From assembly GCA_044344495.1 (NCBI GenBank), contig JBIJCW010000077.1:1-9447 (forward strand): 9,447 nucleotides of DNA. The letters run 5' to 3'. Position 1 is the stretch's first letter, and every line of letters begins with the position of its first letter. Shown here in pieces: positions 1-6,921 of the stretch. Made by a program: the position numbers and the translations under genes. This DNA is from CAZDUS01 sp044344495 (lineage in GTDB: Bacteria; Verrucomicrobiota; Kiritimatiellia; CAIKKV01; CAITUY01). The notes under the pieces are model-generated. The model made no database searches. It saw only the letters and a program-made list of their open reading frames with translations, and was not told the origin of the DNA.

Positions 1-109
1 TGGCATTGATCGTCACGCTGGCCACCCCGCCGGCCAGAAGCGCCGGCGCCGTCAGACACGGCACGACAGCGCCGATGGCGGCTAACGCCCTATTCACCAT
101 GCTTCTCAT
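1..109 (-). CDS. Exported protein, N-terminus only (cut by window edge)
   Basis: This is the 5' end of a leftward gene that runs off the window; 36 codons are visible. The reading frame opens with ATG AGA AGC ATG and gives a typical signal peptide: a short basic start (MRSMVNRA), then an Ala/Leu/Val-rich hydrophobic stretch ending near PALLAGG, followed by ASVTINA, which looks like the start of a mature exported domain. A strong Shine-Dalgarno sequence (AAGGAG, plus-strand 117-122) lies 7 nt before the ATG and decides the start; the in-frame ATG at 100 is less well placed. It lies 68 nt downstream of the FecR-like gene on the same strand, so it is probably co-transcribed with the sigma/FecR pair. 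In related bacteria such trios often include a secreted LamG-type protein, but no domain is visible here and the function is unknown. Confidence 0.6.
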   Translation of the reverse strand, partial: MRSMVNRALAAIGAVVPCLTAPALLAGGVASVTINA

Positions 110-177
110 GCCTATGCTCCTTCGGCGCCTCAACGCATCTGCTTGGCGGCCCGCTAGACGACGGCATTGTGCTTCAG

Positions 178-1158
178 TCACGGATACGGCGTCCCCGCCG
201 CCTGCTGGCACACACCCTTCCAGACCGGGCACACCAAGGGATCCATCTTCATGTACGGCCACTTGGGATGGACGGCGGCATAGTTGGCCTGGCCCAGCAG
301 GATCTTCTGCCCATCCGAAACGCGAGTGACCTCGACCTTCCCCTCGCGCACGCCAAGCCAGGCGGAACTGGAATCGACCATCAGCCGGAATTCCGTGCCC
401 ACGATTTCCGCGTGCATCAGTTCCCCGAGAATCTGCAGGTGGCGTCCGTCCGGCTGCTTGCGGATGTCGGCGTCCACCGCACCCCGGCGCAGATCCAGTC
501 CCGGCCCCGCGTCCGTTCGGCTTAGGACCACGGCGCTGCCCCGGTAGATGCTCAACGTGGAACCATCCGCATAGGCGAACTGGGCGGACGCATTTGTGGT
601 GGTTCTAAGCACTTCGCCCGCAAACACTTCTGTGCCGACAGACGCGACGACCGGTTGCCCTGTGCCGTCAGCGCGCGCCACCCACACCTCGCCGCTGATC
701 TCGGTCAGCCGTCCTTCGGCCTTCGCAACCGGCCTGGCGGCCTCAACGACGGCCGGCGGGGGTGGAGGAATGGCTGTCGTCGCCAACTCGGTCCGGCCAG
801 CCCGGGCCGACCGTCCGGTCGAATAGGCGACCAGCCCGACAACGGCCAGAATTCCGGCCGCGATGGCGGCAGGCCATAGGAGACGCCTGGCAAACGGACG
901 ACGCGCTTCCGTTCGGATCCGCGCCCGGTGGGCGTCCAGGGCGGGGAACGTCGCAACCGTAACGCGCGCCTTTTCCTTCTTCTCCCTTGCCACGTCCCGC
1001 AACGCGCCCGGCAGTTCTGCGTCGAACGCCGCCAGAATCAGCAGTTCCTTCCGCAAGGCGGCGTCGGACCGGAGTCGCTCCCCAAGCGACCGTACGTCCG
1101 CTTCGCTCGCCTGGCCCGCCAGGTAGAGGTTCAAACACGCGTCAGACTCGTCCGTCAT
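178..1158 (-). CDS. FecR-domain membrane protein, probable anti-sigma/sigma regulator
   Basis: A 326-aa protein with the architecture of FecR-type regulators. Residues 8-50 are a cytoplasmic anti-sigma-like helical region (LNLYLAGQASEADVRSLGER and following). Residues about 93-114 form one transmembrane helix (LLWPAAIAAGILAVVGLVAY). Residues 131-135 are a run of five prolines in a flexible linker. The extracytoplasmic FecR fold covers roughly 175-280, with recognisable elements GEVLRTTTNASAQFAYADGS, LDLRRGAVDA, VGTEFRLMV and VREGKVEV. Proteins of this family transmit an envelope signal to a partner ECF sigma factor. The start ATG overlaps the sigma stop codon (ATGA, 1155-1158), with GGAAGG (1165-1170) 6 nt upstream, so the two are translationally coupled. 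The C-terminal tail carries two cysteines (C310, C317) outside the FecR fold. No TonB-dependent receptor is visible nearby, so an iron-citrate-like role is not supported. Confidence 0.85.
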   Translation of the reverse strand: MTDESDACLNLYLAGQASEADVRSLGERLRSDAALRKELLILAAFDAELPGALRDVAREKKEKARVTVATFPALDAHRARIRTEARRPFARRLLWPAAIAAGILAVVGLVAYSTGRSARAGRTELATTAIPPPPPAVVEAARPVAKAEGRLTEISGEVWVARADGTGQPVVASVGTEVFAGEVLRTTTNASAQFAYADGSTLSIYRGSAVVLSRTDAGPGLDLRRGAVDADIRKQPDGRHLQILGELMHAEIVGTEFRLMVDSSSAWLGVREGKVEVTRVSDGQKILLGQANYAAVHPKWPYMKMDPLVCPVWKGVCQQAAGTPYP

Positions 1159-1697
1159 GCCACACCTTCCATGGATTTCGCCATCTTGCCCTCGATGCAG
1201 ACCCGCAAGACGCGGCGGAGTCTTACCAGGGCCATTCCGACGGCCTCCACACGCTTCTTCATCTGCTCCGCGATGGCGGCGATGGCCGTGCCGTCGACAT
1301 ACCTCTTGTGCAGAAGCCGTCGGCTATCCAAAGGCAGCATGCCGAGGCAGTCCCGCAGGAACTGACTGCGATGGTCCAGTTCCTGTCGTTCCTCCTCGGC
1401 CGTATCGGCCAGCAAATCCAGCACATCCTGATCGAACAACAGGCGCGAGCGGGCCTGAGCCTGCCGCCATTTCAGAACCTGCATGCGCGTGATGCCTAGG
1501 ACCCACGCTCGGAACGAACGGGATTGGTCGTACTCCCCGATTTTGCGGCACACGACCTGCCACACCTCCTGGATGACATCCTCCGCGTCGCGATGGCCCC
1601 GCGTGGCGGAGTACACATACGCGCGCACAACCGCATCCTCCGAGATCACCCGCTGCAAAACGAATTCGTTGACTGAATCTTTATCGAGAGAGTCCAT
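1155..1697 (-). CDS. ECF-type RNA polymerase sigma factor (Rhodopirellula/Verrucomicrobium type)
   Basis: A 180-aa sigma-70 family factor containing only regions 2 and 4, as in ECF sigma factors. Region 2 spans about residues 15-82, with the characteristic DAEDVIQEVWQVV followed by SFRAWVLGITRMQVLKWRQ, which contributes to -10 recognition and core binding. Region 4 spans about 118-168, with LPLDSRRLLHKRYVDGTAIA and the helix-turn-helix AIAEQMKKRVEAVGMALVRL. I chose the ATG at 1697; upstream is only GAGG at 12 nt. An in-frame TTG at 1730 would add 11 residues but precedes the conserved region without family similarity. The stop overlaps the FecR-like gene start by 4 nt, which marks that protein as its regulator. 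Autoregulation is common for such pairs, but I could not identify an ECF promoter upstream. Confidence 0.87.
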   Translation of the reverse strand: MDSLDKDSVNEFVLQRVISEDAVVRAYVYSATRGHRDAEDVIQEVWQVVCRKIGEYDQSRSFRAWVLGITRMQVLKWRQAQARSRLLFDQDVLDLLADTAEEERQELDHRSQFLRDCLGMLPLDSRRLLHKRYVDGTAIAAIAEQMKKRVEAVGMALVRLRRVLRVCIEGKMAKSMEGVA

Positions 1698-2042
1698 ATA
1701 TAACAGTATCCTCAAAACTCCGCGGAACAAAACATCCTTCTTGATCAGCCATTCTCATTATGGCCTCTCGAATTGCGGTCCCGATAGCCAGTAGCCAATG
1801 CAACAGCATCATCCAAACCGGGCACAAACGGACCTCCGTGAACTGACACCCGACAGGCCAGTTCTTCGCGTCGGCCTTTCTATGCGGTACTTGCGGTGTG
1901 CCGCCGGAGCCTTGGTGATGGCCCATCCATCGACCCGCCAGTTTCCTCCAGCCTTCCTCCCCACCCAGCAAGTTGCCCTGTCAAAGTTGTCTTCCCACAA
2001 TGGGTTTTCACTTTCCGTTTTCACTTGAGCAGGCCAAGACTC
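1698..2042. other. Intergenic block with no convincing gene
   Basis: This lies between the divergent sigma-factor and ilvD genes. Reading frames of 70-96 codons exist on both strands, but none has a convincing ribosome-binding site or a recognisable domain, and overlapping frames on the same strand are equally long, as expected by chance. Local features are an inverted repeat at 1841-1863 (AACTGAC ... GGCCAGTT, 7 pairs including one G-T), a tandem TAGCCAGTAGCCA near 1784-1796, and the direct repeat at 2004-2026 annotated separately. A -10-like CATAAT on the minus strand at 1757-1762 lacks a matching -35. The block must hold the sigma-gene promoter; the rest could be a gene remnant, a dispersed repeat or a small RNA. 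Confidence 0.5.
2004..2026. repeat. 10-bp direct repeat upstream of the ilvD promoter
   Basis: GTTTTCACTT occurs at 2004-2013 and again at 2017-2026, separated by TCC, a 13-bp period. It ends 16 bp before the predicted -35 element of ilvD. Position and perfect repetition fit an operator or activator site for ilvD, but a chance repeat in a slightly T-rich tract cannot be excluded. Confidence 0.45.
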
Positions 2043-2071
2043 TCGACACTTGTACGCTCCTACGATATATT
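2043..2071 (+). promoter_or_regulatory. Sigma-70-type promoter for ilvD
   Basis: The -35 TCGACA (2043-2048) and -10 TATATT (2066-2071) each match five of six consensus positions and are spaced by exactly 17 bp. Transcription would start near 2078, leaving a leader of only about 23 nt before the ATG, so there is no room for an attenuator, T-box or leader peptide. Regulation of ilvD would therefore act at initiation. Confidence 0.7.
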
Positions 2072-2087
2072 CATTAATTCAATGATG

Positions 2088-2094
2088 AAAGGAG
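2088..2094 (+). promoter_or_regulatory. ilvD ribosome-binding site
   Basis: AAAGGAG sits 6 nt before the ATG at 2101, near-ideal spacing. It fixes the ilvD start and shows that this organism uses canonical Shine-Dalgarno initiation. Confidence 0.85.
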
Positions 2095-2100
2095 TTCCTC

Positions 2101-3771
2101 ATGAACAGCGACAAAATCAAAAAAGGTAGCGAACACGCACCCCACCGTAGCCTCCTCAGGGCCACCGGAATCGTCAAGTCCGGCGACTTCGACAAACCCT
2201 TCATCGGCGTCTGCAATTCCTTCGACGAAATCATCCCCGGGCACGCCCATTTAAACAAGGTTGCCGATCTGATCAAGAAAACCATCCGCAAGGCCGGCGG
2301 CATTCCCTTCGAATTCAACACCATCGGCATCTGCGACGGCATCGCCATGGGTCATTCCGGCATGAAATTCTCCCTCCCAAGTCGCGAACTGATCGCCGAC
2401 TCCGTGGAAGCCATGCTCAAGGCCCATTGCTTCGATGCCGTCATCTGCATTCCCAATTGCGACAAGATCGTCCCCGGCATGCTCATGGGCATCCTCCGCG
2501 CCAATATCCCGGCCCTCATGGTCAGCGGGGGCCCCATGGCCGCCGGCCATACCCCCGATGGCAAGGCCGTTGACCTCATCAGCGTCTTCGAGGGCGTCGC
2601 CGCCCACGCCCGCGGCGCTATCAACGACCAGCAGTTGCAGACCCTTGAGGAATGCGCCTGCCCGGGTTGCGGATCATGCTCGGGCATGTTCACCGCCAAC
2701 TCGATGAACTGCCTCTGCGAGGCCATCGGCATCGCCCTGCCCGGCAACGGCAGCATCCTCGCCATCGATCCCCGCCGGAAGAAACTCTTCCGCCAAGCCG
2801 CCACCCGCATCGTCGATATGGCCCGCAGCGGCGGTCCACGCCCCCGCGACATCGTCACCCTGCAATCCCTGGACAACGCCTTTGCAACCGACATGGCCAT
2901 GGGGGGTAGTTCCAATACCATCCTGCACGCCCTCGCCATCGCCCACGAAGCAGGAGTCGCCTATGACCTCGAACGTATCAATACGATTTCACAAAAGTGC
3001 CCCAACATCTGCAAGGTCTCCCCATCCTCGAAGTATCATATGGAGGATGTCGACCGGGCCGGCGGTATCGGCGCCATTATCCGGCAAATCGCCTCCATCC
3101 GCGGCCTGATCCACCGCGATGCCTTGACCGTCACTGGCAAGACCCTCTGGCAGAACATCTCCCGCGCCAAGGTCTCCGACCCCGAAGTCATCCGCCCGCT
3201 CGACAACCCCTACTCTACCGATGGCGGCCTCACCATCCTCCGAGGCAACCTTGCCGAAGGCGGAGCCGTCGTCAAAAAGGCAGGCGTCGCCCCTAACATG
3301 CTGAAGTTCCGCGGCCCCGCCGTCATCTTCGAATCCCAGGAAGACGCCTGCGAAGGCATCCTTAAGGGAAAAGTCAAGGCCGGCGACGTGGTCATTATCC
3401 GCTACGAAGGCCCGCGCGGTGGTCCCGGCATGCAGGAAATGCTGACCCCCACCTCCTATATCATGGGCAACGGCCTTGGCGAAAGCGTCGCCCTGATCAC
3501 GGATGGCCGATTCTCCGGCGGCACCCGTGGCGCCTGCATTGGTCATGTCTCCCCGGAAGCCGCCGCTGGCGGTCTCATCGGGCTCTTGAAAGCTGGCGAT
3601 ATGATCTCCCTCGACATCCCCGGTCATAAACTCGAAGCGGAGTTGAGTCCCGAGGAAATCGCCAAACGCCGCGCGGCAGCCCCCCCGTTCCAACCCCGCG
3701 TCCTCACAGGCTACCTGAAACGCTACGCTCAACTGGTGACCAGCGCAGGAACCGGCGCCGTTTTGGAATAA
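2101..3771 (+). CDS. ilvD: Dihydroxy-acid dehydratase
   Basis: A 556-aa iron-sulfur dehydratase that converts 2,3-dihydroxy-isovalerate and 2,3-dihydroxy-3-methylvalerate to the 2-keto acids preceding valine/leucine and isoleucine. Full length for the family. Landmarks: FIGVCNSFDEIIPGH (34-48), ICDGIAMGHSGM (77-88, metal-binding Asp79), NCDKIVPGM (first IlvD/Edd signature; C120), CPGCGSCSGMFTANSM (187-202; C187/C190/C193) and ALITDGRFSGGT (second signature, 464-475, with the active-site Ser region). C120 and a cysteine of the 187-193 group are the expected cluster ligands; I do not assign a [2Fe-2S] versus [4Fe-4S] type. It is the only clear plus-strand gene, with its own promoter, and no ilvB/ilvC/leu gene adjoins it. 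The paralogue 6-phosphogluconate dehydratase (Edd) was considered because zwf and pgl are nearby, but motifs and length fit IlvD. Confidence 0.96.
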   Translation: MNSDKIKKGSEHAPHRSLLRATGIVKSGDFDKPFIGVCNSFDEIIPGHAHLNKVADLIKKTIRKAGGIPFEFNTIGICDGIAMGHSGMKFSLPSRELIADSVEAMLKAHCFDAVICIPNCDKIVPGMLMGILRANIPALMVSGGPMAAGHTPDGKAVDLISVFEGVAAHARGAINDQQLQTLEECACPGCGSCSGMFTANSMNCLCEAIGIALPGNGSILAIDPRRKKLFRQAATRIVDMARSGGPRPRDIVTLQSLDNAFATDMAMGGSSNTILHALAIAHEAGVAYDLERINTISQKCPNICKVSPSSKYHMEDVDRAGGIGAIIRQIASIRGLIHRDALTVTGKTLWQNISRAKVSDPEVIRPLDNPYSTDGGLTILRGNLAEGGAVVKKAGVAPNMLKFRGPAVIFESQEDACEGILKGKVKAGDVVIIRYEGPRGGPGMQEMLTPTSYIMGNGLGESVALITDGRFSGGTRGACIGHVSPEAAAGGLIGLLKAGDMISLDIPGHKLEAELSPEEIAKRRAAAPPFQPRVLTGYLKRYAQLVTSAGTGAVLE

Positions 3772-3812
3772 GGGCACTGCAAACCAAGCACCCGCTGAAC
3801 CGACTCCGCGCC

Positions 3813-3838
3813 TTGCGCACGCCGGGCGTTCGCGCCAA
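3813..3838. terminator. Possible hairpin terminator between convergent ilvD and ligA
   Basis: An imperfect GC-rich inverted repeat: GCGC-ACGC, loop CGG, GCGT, 2-nt bulge TC, GCGC, with a flanking TT/AA pair. It lies in the 88-bp gap where ilvD and ligA converge, so it could act on both strands. No U-tract follows on either strand, so intrinsic termination is uncertain. Confidence 0.35.
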
Positions 3839-3859
3839 ACCATTGACTATTCACGCCCC

Positions 3860-5890
3860 CTACTCCCCCAACATCCCCTCAAACTCCTCCTCCGTCAGGA
3901 TCGGCACACCCAACTTCCGCGCCTTCTCCAACTTGGATCCTGCCTCCGTACCGGCAATCAGATAGCCGGTCTTCTTACTGACGCTGTCCGTTACCTTCGC
4001 GCCTTTCCGCCTCAGGATCTCGTGAACTTCATCGCGTGTGCGCCGATTCAGGGTCCCCGTCACGACCACCGTCTTTCCCGCAAATGCCCCCTCCGATACC
4101 GCCACCTTCTCGGTCAGGTTCCTCATGTTCACACCAGCCGCCTTCATCTTGGCAATCACGTCCCGGTTCCGCGCATTGGCAAAGAAATCAACAATGTGCT
4201 CGGCCATCACCGGTCCGACATCCGGGACACGCTGCAACGTTTCCCCATCCGCACCGGCCATATCATCCAACGTCCCGAAATGCTCCGCCAGTTTCCGCGC
4301 CGCCCCCTCACCCACATGGAGTATTCCCAGGCTGTAGATCAACCGCCAAAGGTCCTGCCGCTTACTGCCCTCAATGGCCGCCACCACATTGGCAGCCGAC
4401 TTCTCGGCCATCCGCTCTAATCCTGCGATGGCGTCAACCCGCAATGCATACAAATCAGCCACATCCTTGACCAACCCCCGCTCAACCAGTTGATTGACCA
4501 ATACCTCGCCAAGTCCCTCAATGTCCATCCCATGCCGCCCGGCAAAGTGTTCCACCGTCCGCTTGAGTTGCGCCGCACAGGCAATGTTGTCACAGCGCCA
4601 TGCCACAAATTCAGGATCGCGACTGATCGGCCCGCCGCATGCCGGGCATTTCCCCTGCACATGCGCCGCCAGGTCAAACGGTTGTGTCCCCGGCCGGCGT
4701 CTCTCAATCACCACCTCAACCACCGCCGGAATCACTTCCCCGGCTTTCTCAATCACAACCACGTCCCCGACCCGGATATCCTTCCTGCGGATCTCCTCCT
4801 CGTTGTGCAGTGTGGCACGCGAAATGGTTGACCCCGCCAGGAACACCGGTTCCAGTTCCGCCACCGGCGTTAACGTTCCCGTACGCCCCACTTGAACGGT
4901 AATCGCCCGTAACACCGTCTGCGCCTGTTCATGCGAATACTTGTAGGCAATCGCAAACCGCGGCGCCTTGGCCGTTGCCCCCAACCGCTTCCATTGGCCA
5001 AGGTCGTTCACCTTCACCACCGCCCCGTCAATCTCATAGGGCAGATCAGCCTCCATCCCCCGTAGCGCCTCGGAATGCAGGATGACCTCCTCAATCCCCT
5101 CGCACACCCACCAGTGTCCCGGTGTCGGCAACCCGAGCGTCCGCAACCCGCGCAGTACCGCCTCCTGACTCTCAAACGCCAACCCCTCCACCGCCCCCAC
5201 GGCATAGAACACAACCGACAACGGTCGCCGTGCCACCACCCGGGAATCCAACTGCTTCAAGGAACCGGCGGTCGCGTTCCGGGGATTCGCAAAAGGTTCC
5301 TCGCCGTTTCGCTCACGCTCCTCATTCAACCGGCGGAACCCCTCCACCGGCATGAATGCCTCTCCCCGCACTTCGATAAACGGAGGAATCGCCAGACCAC
5401 CGGCTCCGTCAAGCCGTAGCGGAATGGCCCGGATGGTCTTGAGATTCTCTGTGATGTCATCACCCGTTGTGCCGTCGCCACGGGTGGCCCCCAGTTTCAT
5501 CAGCCCGTTCTCGTACCGGACACTGATGGAACAACCGTCCACTTTGGGTTCCAGCACATAACGGACCCCCTCGCCCGGCAGCAACTTGCGGACCCGCCCG
5601 TCAAATTCACGCAACTCATCGAACGAGTAGGTGTTATCGAGCGACATCATCGGCTGCAGATGCCGCACTCCTTTGAATTCCTTGAGCGCCTGCCCGCCCA
5701 CGCGTTGCGTGGGCGAATCAGCCGTCACCAGGCCGGGATACTGCGCCTCCAACTGCTTGAGCTCATCATACAGGCGGTCATACTCCCGATCGGAAATCGC
5801 CGGGAGGGCTTCCACATAATATAGACGGTTATGCCGCTCGATGGCCGCACGGAGACGATCAACTCGACACTGTGCGTCGGCATCACTCAT
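3860..5890 (-). CDS. ligA: NAD+-dependent DNA ligase
   Basis: A 676-aa enzyme that seals nicks in replication and repair using NAD+; length is typical of bacterial LigA. Domain order is complete. Domain Ia has the NAD-binding HNRLYY (20-25) and ISDREYD (32-38). The adenylation domain has the nucleophile motif EPKVDG, with Lys116 receiving the AMP, then RYENG and TRGDGTTGDD. The OB fold includes VGRTGTLTPVAELEPV. A four-cysteine zinc finger follows (C415, C418, C433, C438), then helix-hairpin-helix repeats (about 445-580) with LGILHVGEGAARKLAEHFG, and a C-terminal BRCT domain from about 601 (GKTVVVTGTL ... GTEAGSKLEKARKLG). The ATG at 5890 has no clear Shine-Dalgarno sequence; it lies 30 nt after the stop of the 62-aa gene on the same strand, so expression probably depends on readthrough transcription and coupling. 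No other start fits the family N-terminus. Confidence 0.97.
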   Translation of the reverse strand: MSDADAQCRVDRLRAAIERHNRLYYVEALPAISDREYDRLYDELKQLEAQYPGLVTADSPTQRVGGQALKEFKGVRHLQPMMSLDNTYSFDELREFDGRVRKLLPGEGVRYVLEPKVDGCSISVRYENGLMKLGATRGDGTTGDDITENLKTIRAIPLRLDGAGGLAIPPFIEVRGEAFMPVEGFRRLNEERERNGEEPFANPRNATAGSLKQLDSRVVARRPLSVVFYAVGAVEGLAFESQEAVLRGLRTLGLPTPGHWWVCEGIEEVILHSEALRGMEADLPYEIDGAVVKVNDLGQWKRLGATAKAPRFAIAYKYSHEQAQTVLRAITVQVGRTGTLTPVAELEPVFLAGSTISRATLHNEEEIRRKDIRVGDVVVIEKAGEVIPAVVEVVIERRRPGTQPFDLAAHVQGKCPACGGPISRDPEFVAWRCDNIACAAQLKRTVEHFAGRHGMDIEGLGEVLVNQLVERGLVKDVADLYALRVDAIAGLERMAEKSAANVVAAIEGSKRQDLWRLIYSLGILHVGEGAARKLAEHFGTLDDMAGADGETLQRVPDVGPVMAEHIVDFFANARNRDVIAKMKAAGVNMRNLTEKVAVSEGAFAGKTVVVTGTLNRRTRDEVHEILRRKGAKVTDSVSKKTGYLIAGTEAGSKLEKARKLGVPILTEEEFEGMLGE

Positions 5891-5920
5891 TGCAGGAAAC
5901 AGTTCCGCCTGCCTCAGGGG

Positions 5921-6109
5921 TCACTGCTCCAACGGCATAGGATTGCACAGATTCCCTTCATACCCGGCCACACGGCCGCAGTTGAAGCAGATGAACTTCG
6001 GATCCTTGGCAATCCGCTTGATCTCGTCAAAATTCCCCTCGGCCGCCAGCACACAAAGATGACCAGGATGCCCGTGTTCGTGTTTGCAGTCTTTTTTCTT
6101 GTCGTGCAT
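5921..6109 (-). CDS. Small Cys/His-rich, probably metal-binding protein
   Basis: A 62-aa protein of unknown function that looks genuinely coding. The N-terminal third is a Lys/His/Cys cluster (MHDKKKDCKHEHGHPGHLC), with C8, H10, H12, H14, H17 and C19. The C-terminal half has FICFNCGRVA with a CxxC pair (C41, C44) and a last cysteine C55 in LCNPMPLE. This spacing suggests one small zinc-ribbon-like site and possibly a second His-rich metal site. GGGAG (6117-6121) lies 7 nt before the ATG, and an extended -10 promoter candidate lies just upstream. The ligA start follows 30 nt after its stop. No signal peptide or membrane segment is seen, so it should be cytoplasmic. The fold and role are inferred only from the metal-ligand pattern. 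Confidence 0.78.
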   Translation of the reverse strand: MHDKKKDCKHEHGHPGHLCVLAAEGNFDEIKRIAKDPKFICFNCGRVAGYEGNLCNPMPLEQ

Positions 6110-6139
6110 ATCTCGTCTCCCAACTTTCGTTGTCCATTC

Positions 6140-6148
6140 AATATAACA
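6140..6148 (-). promoter_or_regulatory. Candidate extended -10 promoter for the 62-aa gene and ligA
   Basis: Read on the minus strand the sequence is TG-T-TATATT, an extended -10 element with five of six matches to TATAAT. It lies about 31 nt before the ATG at 6109, in the 92-bp gap after pgl. No good -35 is found at 16-18 bp, which extended -10 promoters can tolerate. If active it would let the small gene and ligA be expressed apart from zwf-pgl. Confidence 0.4.
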
Positions 6149-6176
6149 TCCACTGCCTGTCCATGACCGGCAGGAT
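6148..6176 (-). terminator. Weak hairpin after pgl
   Basis: On the minus strand ATCC-TGCC pairs with GGCA-(GT)-GGAT around an 11-nt loop and is followed by a short T-rich GTTATATT. It lies 25 nt beyond the pgl stop and abuts the promoter candidate. The stem is short and bulged and the U-tract is interrupted, so this is only a possible attenuating terminator. Confidence 0.25.
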
Positions 6177-6201
6177 CCTCACCACCGTCTCCGACTCCCT
6201 C

Positions 6202-6918
6202 TCACGCGGTCCAGAGCTGAACACTCCTCGCCTCCCGGATCGCCATTCCCGCCGGACAGCGCTCCGGCTGCTTCAGCAACCGTTGAATCGCCTCCCGCTT
6301 CTCGGCTCCCAAGGCAAGGAAGATAATAGTTTCCACCCGTTTTAACAAGTCAGGGCTTACGGAAACCCGATCAGGCTTCTCCGGGCGCCGGACAGCCACC
6401 GCCATGGATCCAGCCCCCCGCCGAACGTCATCTGCCGAGAACAGGGATGCCGTGTGTCCATCACTCCCCAGCCCCAGTAAACCCAGCGTGATTCGACCCC
6501 CGGCCTTGAGAAATTGCTCCAACGTATTCCCGTACTGCACTGCCGCCTTTTTCAACTCCAGTTCAGTCTGCACCCTCATCACATGCCCTGCATCCATCGC
6601 CATGGCGTCCATCAGAAAACGGGTGCAGCCAAAATTGCTCTCCGCGGAGGTAACCGGCGTCATGCGCTCATCGGAATACATGAAAAACAAGTCGTCCGCC
6701 GCCCTGAGTCGCCGGTGCGCCACCTCCTGATAGGCCGGCATCGGCGTCTTCCCCCCCGCCAACATGATCGCGTGCGGTGTTCCAAAGGGCTTCACAATGT
6801 GCACCGCCATCAAGTCGGCCAACGCCTGGTATAATTCATCCGGACAACCGAATTGCTTTACCCGTATCGTCATTTTGGACATTGACTGCTGAGGGTTTGA
6901 GGTTGAATTACCATGCAC
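6202..6918 (-). CDS. pgl: 6-phosphogluconolactonase (DevB type)
   Basis: A 238-aa cytosolic enzyme that hydrolyses 6-phosphoglucono-1,5-lactone, the product of Zwf, to 6-phosphogluconate. It belongs to the DevB/SOL family (glucosamine-6-phosphate isomerase fold), not the beta-propeller Pgl of E. coli. Motifs: MLAGGKTPMPAYQ (52-64, phosphate loop), YSDERMTPVTSAESNFG (81-97) and LGLLGLGSDGHTASLF (145-160), which includes the catalytic His. The start is uncertain. A GTG at 6918 lies 3 nt after the zwf stop and has GGAGG overlapping the zwf end, which fits translational coupling. ATGs at 6882 (M13) and 6873 (M16) would begin at the conserved TIRVKQF strand but lack good Shine-Dalgarno sequences. 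Tight adjacency to zwf supports the assignment. No gnd or edd lies in the window, so the fate of 6-phosphogluconate is not shown. Confidence 0.93.
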   Translation of the reverse strand: MHGNSTSNPQQSMSKMTIRVKQFGCPDELYQALADLMAVHIVKPFGTPHAIMLAGGKTPMPAYQEVAHRRLRAADDLFFMYSDERMTPVTSAESNFGCTRFLMDAMAMDAGHVMRVQTELELKKAAVQYGNTLEQFLKAGGRITLGLLGLGSDGHTASLFSADDVRRGAGSMAVAVRRPEKPDRVSVSPDLLKRVETIIFLALGAEKREAIQRLLKQPERCPAGMAIREARSVQLWTA

Positions 6919-6921
6919 CTT

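Noticed and set aside
1681..1971. 96-codon minus-strand frame overlapping the sigma-factor start
   Set aside because: It has no ribosome-binding site or domain, runs into the sigma gene in another frame, and competes with a similarly long frame on the same strand at 1809-2024.
1798..2028. 76-codon plus-strand frame in the same intergenic block
   Set aside because: It has no Shine-Dalgarno sequence and low-similarity, Pro/Ser-rich content, and it is overlapped by frames on the opposite strand. Treated as chance.
2072..2100. Riboswitch or leader-peptide attenuator ahead of ilvD
   Set aside because: The distance from the predicted transcription start to the ATG is only about 23 nt, too short for either.
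2101..3771. Possible 6-phosphogluconate dehydratase (edd) that would complete an Entner-Doudoroff set with zwf and pgl
   Set aside because: The motifs NTIGICDGIAMGHSGM and PNCDKIVPGM and the 556-aa length match IlvD. Edd is longer and has a different sequence around these signatures.
2989..3843. 284-codon open frame on the minus strand across the 3' half of ilvD
   Set aside because: It lies antisense to a textbook ilvD. Its Gly/Ala/Asp-rich composition is what the reverse complement of C-ending codons produces, and it has no recognisable domain.
4022..4470. Plus-strand frames of 99-144 codons inside ligA
   Set aside because: They are Pro/Ser/His-rich shadows of the ligase coding strand with no domains or initiation signals.
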